64,000 nt of DNA from Thermococcus celericrescens (GTDB taxonomy: Archaea > Methanobacteriota_B > Thermococci > Thermococcales > Thermococcaceae). Positions 37,932-51,527 of the stretch are shown here, one piece after another. A program made the position numbers and the translations under genes. The stretch spans positions 53,165 through 117,164 of the forward strand of contig NZ_LLYW01000029.1 in NCBI RefSeq assembly GCF_001484195.1. The letters run 5' to 3'. The notes under the pieces were generated by a model. That model saw nothing but the letters and a program-made list of their open reading frames with translations. It had not been told where the DNA came from and made no database searches. Within the stretch, counting starts at the first letter, position 1. Every line of letters begins with the position of its first letter.

Positions 37932-38726
37932 TCAGGCCTTCTTGGCCTGCTCCCAGTACTCGTTGAACTTGCCCTCGAAGAGGGCCTTAACGCGGAAGTC
38001 CTTGATCCATATCTGGGTCTCGTAGTTGAAGTAGCGAGCCGCCATGTCCTCGAGGGCGAAGAAGACCTCGTCGTCGCAGATGAGCATCGGGAGCTCAAGC
38101 TTGTCGATGACCTTGAGCTCGAGCTTGCCGGCCTTGTAGTAGTCCATTATCTTCGAAGTGCCGAGCCTGTGGAGGACGTTCTCGGTGATGATTATCTTGG
38201 CCTTGGCGCCCCTGTCTATAGCCTTGATGATGTCGCTCTCGAGGTTGATGGCGATGTAGCCGTCATCGGCGAGAAGTATCTGCTCCTTGGCCTCCTCGAA
38301 CATCTCCTTGGTCTTGAGGGTGGCGTTCCTTATGCCCCTGACGACCCAGACCTTCTCGACGCCGTACTTCGGAATCTCGGTCTCGATGAGCGGGCTCATG
38401 AGCTCGAGGAGCTCCTCCTTCGCCTTCTTCTTGAGCTCAAGCTCCTCCGCAACGCGCTCCTGCCACTCCTCTATGAACTTCTCGAGGATGTTCTGCGGGT
38501 GGACGGGCCTGTACTTGTTCACCTTGCCCGGCTGGCTGATGGCAAAGCCCTTCTTCTCAAGGCTCCTGAGGACGTCGTAGGTCCTCGGAGCCGGAACCTC
38601 CGAAACGCTGGCCAGCTCGGCCGGGGTGAGGACGCCGAAGCCGACCAGTGCCACGTACGCCCTTGCCTCGTAGAGGTTCAACTCAAAGTGCTCCTGAAGG
38701 AGCTCAACCATCCTGTCCTTAACCAT
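37932..38726 (-). CDS. trmBL2: TrmBL2-like chromosomal protein/transcriptional regulator
   Basis: A 264-residue TrmB-family protein. The N-terminal winged helix (YEARAYVALVGFGVLTPAELASV, PAPRTYDVLRSLEKKG) is followed by a coiled coil (EELELKKKAKEELLEL) and a C-terminal domain. It is shorter than TrmB and lacks the full sugar-binding part, and its length equals that of TrmBL2 of Thermococcus kodakarensis, an abundant protein that coats DNA as thick filaments and represses genes. The ATG follows GGTGGTGG; an upstream extension of 15 residues was rejected. A TATA-like CTTATATG lies about 50 bases upstream. Confidence 0.87.
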   Translation of the reverse strand: MVKDRMVELLQEHFELNLYEARAYVALVGFGVLTPAELASVSEVPAPRTYDVLRSLEKKGFAISQPGKVNKYRPVHPQNILEKFIEEWQERVAEELELKKKAKEELLELMSPLIETEIPKYGVEKVWVVRGIRNATLKTKEMFEEAKEQILLADDGYIAINLESDIIKAIDRGAKAKIIITENVLHRLGTSKIMDYYKAGKLELKVIDKLELPMLICDDEVFFALEDMAARYFNYETQIWIKDFRVKALFEGKFNEYWEQAKKA

Positions 38727-39068
38727 TCTTACCACCACCACATTTTCTATTCTGTCTTTCGATTTCATCACATATAAGTTTTTTCCAAATGTTGTTAGTG
38801 TCTTCGGTTATGTCCCGAAGATTACCCCGGGATGACTTCCCGGGATATTACTGCCGTTGCGTATACATGCAAACTCATTACTACATCGGGATTTTAAAAT
38901 TTTTGGTTTTACTTGGGAGCAAAATCACCCTAGAACCTTTTGTCTCCACGTGTATCTCAAGATTCTAGAAAACCTGACCCTCCGTACAGGCGCAGCCCAA
39001 AATTAGTATCACCAAAAGTGTTAGAGCACAGAGTATTAAAAAGTGGTAAAAGTTAACCAAGACAAAAG
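38727..39068. other. 342-base intergenic region upstream of trmBL2 and behind reverse gyrase
   Basis: No convincing gene. It holds the trmBL2 promoter (TATA-like near 38771-38785 on the minus strand) and two GC-rich hairpins, CTTCGG/CCGAAG (38802-38820) and CCCGGGA/TCCCGGG (38826-38844). An AT-rich stretch with ATTTTAAAATTTTT lies near 38890. Confidence 0.6.
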
Positions 39069-42000
39069 TCACTGGGGCATTCCATTCCCCAGATATCCCT
39101 GCAGCTCCCTATAAAGCGTGTTTAGGACCTCCTGATAATCCGCACGGCCTTCCTCGATGCGGTCCATCAGCTCCTCGAGTCCCCGCGTCTTGTCCTCATT
39201 GACGAGATCCTTATATTTACTAATGAGATAGTGATAAACCTTGATGCCCTGATCCGTCGGCACCAGTTTCTTTCTGCCGCGGGTCTCGATGGCATAGTAG
39301 CGCTGGATGAGCGTCTGAACGATCTTCGCGTACGTAGATGGCCGGCCTATCTTGCGCTCCTTCATCAGAGCTATTATATCTCCCTGGGTGTAGAGCGACA
39401 CCTTCGGTGCCTTCCACTTCTTGGCCTCTACAACCTTCAGCCTGGCCCCCTTCTCCAGCCTCGGGAGCTGCCTCATCGGCGGGCTCCTCAGCCGTGTCCA
39501 GCCATCCTCAACGACCTCAACATAGCCCTCTACCTCGGTCTTTCCAATGCCAGCGTCGATGACGGCCTTTTCATGGATTATCCTTGCAGCCTTCATCTGG
39601 CTCGTCATGAACTTCTTGAATATCATGTCGTAGAGCCTGTAGTGGTTCCTCGTGAGGTTCTTGGGGAGCTGGATAACGCCATCGCGGACGAGCTGCATTA
39701 AACGGCCGGTGTCTATCGGCCTCGTTGGCCTTATAGCCTCGTGGGTTCCCTCCTCGCCCCAGGGGCGCGGTTTGAAGTATTCCTCACCGAGTTCCTGGGT
39801 GATGTACTCTTTCGCTATTTCTATTCCAGTGTTGCTGACGTGAGTGGAGTCGGTGCGGTGGTAAGTACAGTTGTGGGAGACGACACCGTTGGAGATGAAG
39901 TTCTCCGTGGTAGTTGTGAAGTCGTAGAGCTTTCCGGTGTAGTGCTCTTCCCCTATTTCTTTTACTTCAACCCACGTGACCCCAGCATCAACGAGGGACT
40001 TGAGGAACTCCTTCTCGGGGCTGTCCTCTGCATATTGAAGAACCCGCTCAAGTTTGCTCCGCGGGATTTCCACTCCCTCGTTCTTGAGCCAGTTCCAGAC
40101 GTTTATTCCCGTCTCTTTCAATATCCTGTTTTTGACGCCCTTACTGAATCTCAGATTCTTAAAGACTGAACCAACCGGAAGCAGGTCTCCCTCGAATGCC
40201 TTCCTGGAGGCTCTGTAAACCTCATAAGCCCCATCAAACTGGTTCTTTCTGATTCTTAGATACGGGTAGATTTTTTCCTTAAACCTCCCAAGGTTCCTGT
40301 TGCTCACTATTAACTCCCAAACTCCGGTACGTTTGTCTCCCCTGAGGTAGTTCATCACGCCGATCTGGTGGAGGTAGACGCTGAGGGTCCTGAGCACATC
40401 GGTCCTCTTTGAGGTGAGAACGGCCCTGAAGTTCGGTCCCTTCCTGTCGTTCAGGATTGAGAACGTCCCATCCGTGTCAAAATACCCTGCGATCATTGCA
40501 TTGATGTACTCCTCGCGCAGTTCAAACACCAGCGGGTGGAGTTTGCCCTTTCTGGCCCCCAACCTTCTGAATACCTCTGCCAAAACCGAATTTGAGAAGC
40601 CCACCTGGGTGGAAGTTTCAAATACATGGACAAATGGCAGTATTTCCCTAACTATCACTTTAACAGTCTTTAACGGAGTTTGGGAGATCAGAACTTTGCT
40701 ATCCCTTATAGTTCCATCACCGAGAATGAGACCAAAGAGGTACCAGAAATTCTCGTCAAGCTTGAAGTTAGGAATCGGCTTTGAGCTAGCCCTCTGGCGG
40801 TAGAGGGACTTTACATGGGGTTCATAGCCTTCTATTCCCCACTGGAGCAAGAGATAGAGGGGCAAAACGCATCTGCGTAGGTATTTGTATTTTGTGCTTG
40901 TCTGAATTCTCTCCTTCACGAGTGGGGCGATGGTTGAGTGGAAGTAGCCGTCTTCGAGCTCCACCATAACGTCGGTTATCCCAAGCTCTATCAATAGCTG
41001 AAGGAGGGTGTATTCGTCCTTTCCGCGATGGCCGGTGTTATAGGCAAAGGCAACGTAGTCGCCTTTCCTGATGTTCCTTGCCGAAACCCAGCCGAGTTTT
41101 CCATCTCTCATTACTAGAAGCCCGTGGTCGGGCGTTGCTTTGATTTTGTGGCCGTTCTTGAGCCTGATAACCTTAATAGGGCCATCCCATTCTATCTCCC
41201 AGAACTTGAGGGCTTTTGCTTCCTTCGGCTTGAGGCCGTTCACTGCGAGCAGGTTCTCCTCAGACTTTTCAACGGCGTCTATCTCTATCTCTATGATCCT
41301 TCCGTCGGCGAGGCTCACAAGGGTGTCGGGGGTAACACAGAGACCGGCCTCGAACAGATCCTGCGCCAGCCTCATAGTCTCAGGCGCGGACAGCTTGAGG
41401 AAGGTCGAGGCGTCCTTGAGCATGGCGTCCGTGGTGTACGGCGGCGAGGGCTTCAGCTCCTTTTCCTCAAGCTGAACGTCCTCGACAGTGACGTATTCGG
41501 GCGGCTCAATCCCCTTGCCGTCCTTTCCGAGCTCCACGGTTATCCGCAGGTCGTTCTCAAGGGTCAGCCCCATGAAGTACGTCTCGCTCTCGGTGAACTC
41601 CTTGTAGCGCTCAATCACCCAGCCGAGAACCGGCGTCTGAACCCTTCCTGCGGAGAGGTTGCGGTTCTCAAAGACACGCTGGAGTTCCTGGCTCAGCTCA
41701 AAGCCTATCCACCTGTCCTCTATTCTCCTCACTATCTGCGCGTTGACGCGGCCCTCGTTGACGTCCCTGGCCTCCTCGATGGCGCGCATTATCGCCGGTC
41801 TCGTGACCTCGTGGAACTCTATGCGCTTGATGTTCGGGGTGTACGGACTCAGGACATTCATGATGTCCCAGGCTATCTTCTCACCCTCCGTATCGGGGTC
41901 GGTTGCTATGAGTATCTCATCAACCTCCTGGGCGAGCTCGCGCATCGCCTTGACGTTCTGAAGGGCGTCGCGGACGTTGGTCGAGCCGCAGCGCGGACAA

Positions 42001-44219
42001 ATTCCTTTCTCCTCCCAGTCCACGAACTGGTGACCGCAGTCGCGGCAGCGCTTGATGGTGTCGTAGACGGGTATGAACTTCAGCATGCCGTCTTTCTCAT
42101 CAACAAGAACGCCGTGATAGCCCTCGTTTGTCACGAGGTCGAACATGTGCCCGCCGCTCGCCAGAATGGTCAGCATCATGTTTCCTATGCTCACCTCGTA
42201 GGCGACTAAGTCACCTATCCTGGTCTTGCTCGGCTGGCCGAAGAAGTTGGCTATTGTCCTGGCCTTGTTCGGGCTCTCCACTATCATGAGGGCGGATTTG
42301 ACCAGGTCTTTGACCTTGGCGCTTATCTTGCCCTCCATCACGAGGCGAACCTTTTCCCTGTCCTCGTCTATCTGCCTCAGAACCTCGTCGAGGTTCAGCT
42401 CCTCGAAGGGCACCATCTTGAACTCCGTGAAGCGCCAGCGCATCTGCCTGAGGAGACCGTTGAAGACCTTCTCGTTGTCCACAAGGAGGACGCTCAGTCC
42501 CTTGGTGATTCCACCGGCAAACAGGCGGCTCGTCCTTCCGGTGGCCTGGATGTACGTTCTAACATCGGGAATCTCGATGTACCACTTGCCACCTTCCTCC
42601 TTCAGGCTGATGAAGGGATCCTCGGCGAGCTTTCTGAGAACCTCCTCGTCCTTGAGAACCTTCCTCAGGAACTCGACCAGCTCACGGAAAACGCCGAGGA
42701 CGTGGTTATGGAACTCGTTCTCTATCGGCAGTCCCTCAGCTAAAGCTTCCTCTATCTTAAGGAGCTCGAACTGAGGGATGTTCCGTATCAGCCTCCTGAG
42801 CCTCGCATGAAGCTTTTCGGCCTGCTTCCTATCTTCGTCACTCAGGAAGTCCATGACCTCGCTGAGGAGGCCGAGGGCGCGGTAGATGGTCGGTCTTTCG
42901 AGGTCTATGGAGAAGCGGAACTTGGGAACGCCGGTGAATATCGCGTAGCGGATGAGGTGGGGCATGTCGAGACCGCGGACGAGGGAGCCGTAGTAGGTGG
43001 CGGAGCCTATGAGGTAGTCGGCCTCCCCGTTCTCGAAGCGTTCGAGGGCCTTCCTGTTCTTGGAGCTGACGAGTTCGATTCTGAAGCCGCGCTCGCGGAG
43101 ATAATCCGCCAGCTCCTCGGCATAGCCCAGCCCCTGATCGATTGGGGTGAATATTATGCCTCCCTTCCCGAGCATCGTTAAAAGGTCCTCCACGTGCTCC
43201 TTGATGTCCTTGCTCGGCTTTAGATAGGTGTCAGCGACGTTCCTGAGGGCGCTTCTCCCGCTTCCAACCTCGAAACCCAGGAGCTCGCGGTAGAGTTTTA
43301 TCCTGTCGCCCCTTGCCGAGCCCGTGGCCGAGGCTATTATCATGATTCCGATCGGGTTTTCGCGCTTGAACTCCTCTATATCGCGCTGGAGCTCCGCTAT
43401 CTGAGCGTTTAGCTCCTTAAGTCTCTCCTCCCTGTCCTTGGCGCGTCCGTTCAGGTATTTGGACATCTGCTTTTTAAGGCGGATTATCTCCCAGGCCTTT
43501 CCGATTACCTCGTCGTTGAAACCGAGGAGGTAAAGGGAGCGGTCTATGTTCTTGCTGGCCTTGAGAAACGCATCAACGTCATCGACGAATATGAAATCGA
43601 AGTGCCTGCCCTTCAGAACCTCATCGAACTTCCTGGCCATCCACTGGGCACTGGTGACGAGTATCCCGTAGTCCTCGTTCTGAATCTTGGCCAGCATCTC
43701 CTCCTTCTCCTTCTTCCGGAGGTTGCCGTGGTAGTAGGCGAGGTTGACCTCAACGCCCGCATTCTCCGCTATCTTCCGAATCTTCCTGACGGTCTGAACC
43801 ACCAGCGGCGTTGTTGGGACGACTATGTAGCTCTTCTTTCCCCTGGTCGCGTGCCAGACCGCCATGAACGCCCCAAAGGTGCTTTTTCCCATCCCCGTGG
43901 GGGCTATGATTGAGAAGCTCCTGCCCTTCAGGAGTCTCTTTACCCATGTCCTCTGGGCGCTCCAGAAGGTAAAACCGGTGGCCTTTTCGAAGAACCCCTC
44001 AACTTCACGCAACCCATTCTCAAGGGAGTATATCCTCTCCCACTCCTCCAACGTGCCTCTGAGCTTCAGGGCGCTTCTAACCGCAGTTATGAGGTCAAAA
44101 TAAGAATCGGCGGTGACGGTATCATCGAGACACTCGCTGCACGGGTTCTTATTGATCAGCCTCTCATCGGAGATTCTACCGAGGCAGTTCGGGCACATCT
44201 CCCGATAGATCGCCTTCAT
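39069..44219 (-). CDS. rgy: Reverse gyrase, with intein in the topoisomerase domain
   Basis: A 1716-residue precursor; about 1226 residues remain after intein removal, the usual reverse gyrase size. Order: N-terminal zinc finger ([13 protein letters not shown]); SF2 helicase-like domain with Walker [10 protein letters not shown] and FVDDVDAF; second RecA fold ([14 protein letters not shown]); then a topoisomerase IA domain from [17 protein letters not shown] with a second zinc finger (CRDC, CPRCG) and the active-site Tyr in CTYHRTDST. The enzyme introduces positive supercoils and marks hyperthermophiles. The ATG follows GAGGGTGAGAA. The intein lies just before the active-site Tyr segment. Confidence 0.97.
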   Translation of the reverse strand: MKAIYREMCPNCLGRISDERLINKNPCSECLDDTVTADSYFDLITAVRSALKLRGTLEEWERIYSLENGLREVEGFFEKATGFTFWSAQRTWVKRLLKGRSFSIIAPTGMGKSTFGAFMAVWHATRGKKSYIVVPTTPLVVQTVRKIRKIAENAGVEVNLAYYHGNLRKKEKEEMLAKIQNEDYGILVTSAQWMARKFDEVLKGRHFDFIFVDDVDAFLKASKNIDRSLYLLGFNDEVIGKAWEIIRLKKQMSKYLNGRAKDREERLKELNAQIAELQRDIEEFKRENPIGIMIIASATGSARGDRIKLYRELLGFEVGSGRSALRNVADTYLKPSKDIKEHVEDLLTMLGKGGIIFTPIDQGLGYAEELADYLRERGFRIELVSSKNRKALERFENGEADYLIGSATYYGSLVRGLDMPHLIRYAIFTGVPKFRFSIDLERPTIYRALGLLSEVMDFLSDEDRKQAEKLHARLRRLIRNIPQFELLKIEEALAEGLPIENEFHNHVLGVFRELVEFLRKVLKDEEVLRKLAEDPFISLKEEGGKWYIEIPDVRTYIQATGRTSRLFAGGITKGLSVLLVDNEKVFNGLLRQMRWRFTEFKMVPFEELNLDEVLRQIDEDREKVRLVMEGKISAKVKDLVKSALMIVESPNKARTIANFFGQPSKTRIGDLVAYEVSIGNMMLTILASGGHMFDLVTNEGYHGVLVDEKDGMLKFIPVYDTIKRCRDCGHQFVDWEEKGICPRCGSTNVRDALQNVKAMRELAQEVDEILIATDPDTEGEKIAWDIMNVLSPYTPNIKRIEFHEVTRPAIMRAIEEARDVNEGRVNAQIVRRIEDRWIGFELSQELQRVFENRNLSAGRVQTPVLGWVIERYKEFTESETYFMGLTLENDLRITVELGKDGKGIEPPEYVTVEDVQLEEKELKPSPPYTTDAMLKDASTFLKLSAPETMRLAQDLFEAGLCVTPDTLVSLADGRIIEIEIDAVEKSEENLLAVNGLKPKEAKALKFWEIEWDGPIKVIRLKNGHKIKATPDHGLLVMRDGKLGWVSARNIRKGDYVAFAYNTGHRGKDEYTLLQLLIELGITDVMVELEDGYFHSTIAPLVKERIQTSTKYKYLRRCVLPLYLLLQWGIEGYEPHVKSLYRQRASSKPIPNFKLDENFWYLFGLILGDGTIRDSKVLISQTPLKTVKVIVREILPFVHVFETSTQVGFSNSVLAEVFRRLGARKGKLHPLVFELREEYINAMIAGYFDTDGTFSILNDRKGPNFRAVLTSKRTDVLRTLSVYLHQIGVMNYLRGDKRTGVWELIVSNRNLGRFKEKIYPYLRIRKNQFDGAYEVYRASRKAFEGDLLPVGSVFKNLRFSKGVKNRILKETGINVWNWLKNEGVEIPRSKLERVLQYAEDSPEKEFLKSLVDAGVTWVEVKEIGEEHYTGKLYDFTTTTENFISNGVVSHNCTYHRTDSTHVSNTGIEIAKEYITQELGEEYFKPRPWGEEGTHEAIRPTRPIDTGRLMQLVRDGVIQLPKNLTRNHYRLYDMIFKKFMTSQMKAARIIHEKAVIDAGIGKTEVEGYVEVVEDGWTRLRSPPMRQLPRLEKGARLKVVEAKKWKAPKVSLYTQGDIIALMKERKIGRPSTYAKIVQTLIQRYYAIETRGRKKLVPTDQGIKVYHYLISKYKDLVNEDKTRGLEELMDRIEEGRADYQEVLNTLYRELQGYLGNGMPQ
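39870..41339 (-). other. Intein in reverse gyrase (490 residues, LAGLIDADG endonuclease)
   Basis: The intein begins with Cys ([13 protein letters not shown]) after extein FEAGL and ends with VVSHN before the extein residue Cys of CTYHRTDST. Splicing blocks A (CVTPDTLV), B (ATPDHGLLV), F ([14 protein letters not shown]) and G (SNGVVSHN) are all seen. Two LAGLIDADG helices, [11 protein letters not shown] and [11 protein letters not shown], carry the catalytic acids, so the homing endonuclease looks intact. The insertion point is the topoisomerase catalytic motif two residues before the active Tyr, so the host enzyme should be inactive until splicing. Confidence 0.95.
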
Positions 44220-44271
44220 TTTCTCACCCTCTAAGTTTCTATTTGGTGCGTGGGGGATTTATAAGGCTTTT

Positions 44272-44802
44272 TTAGAGGGCCGTCTCAAGCTCCCTCAGTT
44301 CGTTCTCGAGCCTCAGCGCCAGCTCATAGTCGCTGAAAACGTGCCGGTATTCCTCAATCACCTCTTCAAGAAAGTGCAGGGCTTCTCTTTTCCCGGTCAT
44401 GTCCACGAGCCTCAGTGCCCGTCTGAAAAGCCTCGCGACCTCACTCCCGCTCTCGTCAGTGCTGAGGGCAAAGCGGAGCTCCTTAATGGTGACGTCGAGG
44501 GCCAGCTCCGGAACCTCCGCGAGGAACTCCATGGCAACCGCTTCCGGGAAGAGATCGGCGTGACGGTCGAAGGCCTCAAAGTAGAACCCGTTCTCGTGGG
44601 CCTTCATAACGGCCGCAACGTGCTTGCAGTCACCGCCCAGAGGGCAGGTGCAGGTGTTTTCTCCCGTCGAGAGGTTCAGCTCCACGTAGTACGGGTAAGT
44701 GCCCAGGACCTTGGAAAAGAGCCTGTCACCGTACTTGACGACCCATAGGACCTTTCCAGCTCTGTAGTAGCGCTCGCCCTTCCTGAGGGTCTTCTCATCC
44801 AT
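44272..44802 (-). CDS. SWIM zinc-finger protein
   Basis: A 176-residue protein with the SWIM motif CTCPLGGDCKHV (CxC...CxH) near residues 51-62, preceded by the usual beta strands (GKVLWVVKYGDRLFSKVLG, YYVELNLST). The C-terminal ~100 residues are helical and acidic. SWIM domains bind DNA or protein; in archaea such small proteins often stand near DNA-repair or topology genes, here behind reverse gyrase on the same strand. I prefer the ATG preceded by GTGAGAG. Confidence 0.82.
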   Translation of the reverse strand: MDEKTLRKGERYYRAGKVLWVVKYGDRLFSKVLGTYPYYVELNLSTGENTCTCPLGGDCKHVAAVMKAHENGFYFEAFDRHADLFPEAVAMEFLAEVPELALDVTIKELRFALSTDESGSEVARLFRRALRLVDMTGKREALHFLEEVIEEYRHVFSDYELALRLENELRELETAL

Positions 44803-44895
44803 GGCTCTCACTCTCACCGCTTGGCCGGGGTTGCTTTAAGCCTTTCGGACGAAAGCGTTTTATCCTCCGGGAGCATACTATAACCGGTGGTGACC

Positions 44896-45129
44896 ATGGA
44901 TGTTTTTGAGCTGGCCAGGCGCTATCACGACGAGCTGAGTATAAAGGAGCCGAGCATGTCCACGATGGCGGCGGAGTTCTTTGGCGACCTGGGTCTAAAG
45001 ATAGCTGAGTTCCTCAAGGGAGAGGGCTACGCCGTCGTGAACACCAAGTTCGTCGACTACGACAAGAGCCTCGTGCTGGACATAACAAAAGGAGAAAACA
45101 TATTTGAGATAACCCTGCGGAAGAGCTAG
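44896..45129 (+). CDS. Small conserved protein of unknown function (77 residues)
   Basis: Begins MDVFELARRYHDELSIKEP and ends ENIFEITLRKS. It looks like an alpha/beta protein with a C-terminal hairpin (AVVNTKFVDYDKSLVLDI). No family is recognised. The ATG follows GGTGGTGA closely; GTG codons three and two positions earlier are alternatives. The stop lies two bases from the convergent DUF4139 gene. A TATA-like ACTATAACC lies near 44880. Confidence 0.7.
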   Translation: MDVFELARRYHDELSIKEPSMSTMAAEFFGDLGLKIAEFLKGEGYAVVNTKFVDYDKSLVLDITKGENIFEITLRKS

Positions 45130-45131
45130 TC

Positions 45132-46436
45132 TCAATACCGGTTCTCGTAGTCGAAGATTATCTCCTTCTTTTCTTCGGGCTTCAGGGTTACCCTGAAGTC
45201 GATGTAGTTGGCGGTCTCGTCGATCGGCTGGATGCTCGAACTCAGCAGCTTGCCCCACTTGTGGTGCCTGACCACGACGGTCTTGGTCTCGTTCCCGAAG
45301 TTCTCGAGGGTTATCTTTATCTTGTAGTAGGTGTAGCCCTCGCCGTTCCTCTGATCGAGCATAGTAGTTGTGCCTTTGAGGTCGTAGTCCCTGCCGATGC
45401 CTATCCTCAGCATCTCACCCTTGGAGGTATGCTCGATGGACCTCTCGCCCACGAGGAGGCTCCCGTCGTCGGTCTCCCGGTATATTTCAACGATTCCCGC
45501 TGGGAGAACCTTCTCCGTCTTGAACGATATCGACTCGTAGACGGCTTCCTCTCCCCCGTACGGCCAGCTCTCGTAGAGGTACTCCCTCTCGAAGGGGGCT
45601 TCGAAGTTGATGTATGGATACATCATCTTGCTCGCGGGATTCAGGTCAACGACGCCAAGCTTGTAGAGGTAGAACGCCTCTATCTTCTCCGGCTGGCCGA
45701 CGTTGACCTGGTCAGTCTCCTTCTCCGCCAGGGTGTAGAGAACCCTCGGCTGGGGGACCTTCTGATACAGCTGGACGTCGCCGGCGACGAGGAGAACCTT
45801 CGCGTCCTTGAACTCCTGGGCAGTCGGGTTGTTGAGGACTATGTAGCCGTAGAGCTTCGCGTTATCGCCGATGTAGAGCTTGTACCTGCTCTCCCAGCTC
45901 ATGTTGGAGACGCGGTAGATGATGCTCACGTTGTACTTTCCGGCTTTGTCCGCACCAAGAACCACGTAGACGCTCGCCTGCCCGCCGAGGTTTTTGGCCT
46001 TGAAGTACACAACCTCACTTGGGTTTATGAGGTAGTAGCCGTCGCCCTCGATGGCTATCTTCCCGTTCTTGAATCCAAGGAACTTGCCAGTAACGGTGTC
46101 GCCGCTCCTCAGCTTGACCTCGACCTCGCTTCCAACGTTGGCGCTGTAAACGTCCCCGGTTGAGCCTTTGCTGAAGACCCCGAGGACGTGTACTCCACCG
46201 TCAAGAGGCCTTATCGTGACCTCCGCTATGTCGAGCCCGGCCAGCTCCTCCAGGGGCACGTCGTTTATTCCCTCATCCAGCTCAACCTCCATGACCCTCT
46301 CCACAACCCCAATCTTCGCAGAGTTGTAAAGGACGACGGTGGTGTCGCTCGCCGCTGCCTTCTCCCCCTGGAACGAGAAAACTGCCAGGATTATAAGTGC
46401 AATTCCACCCACTGCAGCTATCGCCTTCTTTCTCAT
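45132..46436 (-). CDS. DUF4139-like surface or membrane-anchored protein
   Basis: A 434-residue protein with an N-terminal hydrophobic signal (AIAAVGGIALIILAVFSF) that may be cleaved or act as an anchor. It is otherwise beta-rich, with the DUF4139 features YRVSNMSWESRYKLYIGD, GYIVLNNPTAQEFKDAKVLLVAGDV and, near the end, ITLENFGNETKTVVVRHH and LKPEEKKEIIFDYE. Members are extracytoplasmic and of unknown function. The ATG follows GGTGA. Divergent from acdB. Confidence 0.8.
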   Translation of the reverse strand: MRKKAIAAVGGIALIILAVFSFQGEKAAASDTTVVLYNSAKIGVVERVMEVELDEGINDVPLEELAGLDIAEVTIRPLDGGVHVLGVFSKGSTGDVYSANVGSEVEVKLRSGDTVTGKFLGFKNGKIAIEGDGYYLINPSEVVYFKAKNLGGQASVYVVLGADKAGKYNVSIIYRVSNMSWESRYKLYIGDNAKLYGYIVLNNPTAQEFKDAKVLLVAGDVQLYQKVPQPRVLYTLAEKETDQVNVGQPEKIEAFYLYKLGVVDLNPASKMMYPYINFEAPFEREYLYESWPYGGEEAVYESISFKTEKVLPAGIVEIYRETDDGSLLVGERSIEHTSKGEMLRIGIGRDYDLKGTTTMLDQRNGEGYTYYKIKITLENFGNETKTVVVRHHKWGKLLSSSIQPIDETANYIDFRVTLKPEEKKEIIFDYENRY

Positions 46437-46590
46437 AAAAATCACCTGTACTATATTTGGCGGCGGAGTATTTATACCCCCCTCATCGCTTCAAACCGAG
46501 CCGAAACGAAAGAAACGATTGGTTGGCAAATGGAAACCCTTTTAACTGCCCGGTCGGATTGAGAACTGTCAAGCTGATGAGGTGATTGGT

Positions 46591-47289
46591 ATGGACAGGA
46601 TTGAGAAGGCTAGGGCAATCATCGAGAAGGCCAAGGCCGAAAACAGGCCGCTCGTCGAGCCTGAGGCGAAGGAGATACTCAAGCTCTACGGCGTCCCCGT
46701 TCCGGACTTCAAGGTCGCCACCAACGAGGAGGAAGCCGTTCAGTTCGCCAAGGAGATCGGCTACCCGGTCGTCATGAAGATCGTTTCCCCGCAGATCATC
46801 CACAAGAGCGACGCCGGCGGTGTCAAGGTCAACATCAAGAGCGACGAGGAGGCCAGGCAGGCCTTCAAGACCATCATGGAGAACGCCAAGAACTACAAGC
46901 CGGACGCCGACCTCTGGGGCGTTATCATATACAGGATGCTCCCGCTCGGCAAGGAGGTCATCGTCGGTATGATCCGCGACCCGCAGTTCGGCCCGGCCAT
47001 AATGTTCGGTCTCGGTGGAATCTTCGTCGAGATACTCAAGGATGTGTCATTCAGGGTCGCCCCGATAAGCAGGGACGAGGCCCTCGACATGATAAAGGAG
47101 ATCAAGGCCTACCCAATCCTCGCCGGAGCCCGCGGTGAGAAGCCGGTCAACATCGAGGCCCTCGCCGAGATAATCACCAAGGTCGGCGAGCTCGCCCTCG
47201 AGCTTCCGGAGATCAAGGAGCTCGACATCAACCCGATCTTCGCCTACGAGGACAGCGCCGTTGCCGTCGACGCCAGGATGCTTCTCTGA
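46591..47289 (+). CDS. acdB: ADP-forming acetyl-CoA synthetase, beta subunit
   Basis: A 232-residue ATP-grasp protein, exactly the size of the separate beta subunit in Pyrococcus. Motifs: AKEILKLYGVPVPD, GYPVVMKIVSPQIIHKSDAGGV with the phosphorylated-His-accepting region, GVIIYRMLPLGKEVIVGM and LDINPIFAYE. With the alpha subunit (not in this window) it converts acyl-CoA, ADP and phosphate to acid, CoA and ATP, the main energy step of peptide and sugar fermentation in Thermococcales. The ATG follows GAGGTGAT. Codon use is strongly biased, as expected for a highly expressed gene. Confidence 0.95.
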   Translation: MDRIEKARAIIEKAKAENRPLVEPEAKEILKLYGVPVPDFKVATNEEEAVQFAKEIGYPVVMKIVSPQIIHKSDAGGVKVNIKSDEEARQAFKTIMENAKNYKPDADLWGVIIYRMLPLGKEVIVGMIRDPQFGPAIMFGLGGIFVEILKDVSFRVAPISRDEALDMIKEIKAYPILAGARGEKPVNIEALAEIITKVGELALELPEIKELDINPIFAYEDSAVAVDARMLL

Positions 47290-50890
<3,601 letters not shown>

Positions 50891-50894
50891 GCCC

Positions 50895-51527
50895 ATGATA
50901 CGGGTAAAGCTGAGGGCATGGACAGCATCTTTCCGCTTTCCAACATTTCAGTCAGGGTACCAGCCGACCCTGCCAGTTCCACCGCCATCGACTATCCAGG
51001 GCATACTCTCCGCCGCAAAGGGAGAACCGGTTTACCTCACCAAACTTCCATACGTTGGCTACGTCTTCAAAAGTAGGGGTAAGGGAGTAGACCTTGAAAA
51101 AATCTACGCCCTTGGAAAGGTCGAGACGGACATCATGAAGCGCGAGTTCCACCACAACGCGGAGCTCTACCTATATCTCCCAGATGAGTGGAAGGAACAC
51201 TTCAAAAGACCCCGCTACCAGCTCCTCCTCGGAAGGTCGAGCGACCTAGCAGTCGTTGAGGAAATCAAGGAAGAGGTTAAACTTGAAGAAAAGGAAGCGC
51301 CCCTCGGGGGCACAGTGGTTCCCATCGGGCTCGGACTCCCAGGAATGGTCCATGCGCTCGTCGTTGAATACGACTACTCCACCGTTCCGAGAAGGGCAAA
51401 GCTCGTAAGGCCCTTTATCGTACTCCCGTTCCCAAGAACGAGGGCCGAAAGAATGAGGCAGAGAACCAAAGCGCCCTACGACCCAGAGCTCGATATAGGC
51501 GTTTGCCTGCATAGGTGGAGCGGATGA
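50895..51527 (+). CDS. cas5t: Cas5 subunit, type I-B (Cas5t)
   Basis: A 210-residue RAMP protein with the Cas5 start MIRVKLRAWTASFRFPTFQSGYQPTLPVPPPSTIQGIL and the C-terminal GGTVVPIGLGLPGM region (quoted in parts). It caps the crRNA 5' handle. ATG four bases after the cas7 stop; a 14-residue extension into cas7 was rejected. Confidence 0.93.
   Translation: MIRVKLRAWTASFRFPTFQSGYQPTLPVPPPSTIQGILSAAKGEPVYLTKLPYVGYVFKSRGKGVDLEKIYALGKVETDIMKREFHHNAELYLYLPDEWKEHFKRPRYQLLLGRSSDLAVVEEIKEEVKLEEKEAPLGGTVVPIGLGLPGMVHALVVEYDYSTVPRRAKLVRPFIVLPFPRTRAERMRQRTKAPYDPELDIGVCLHRWSG

Noticed and set aside
44887..45129. Start of the 77-residue protein at GTG 44887
   Set aside because: That codon is part of the GGTGGTGA Shine-Dalgarno motif; the ATG at 44896 fits better, though not perfectly.
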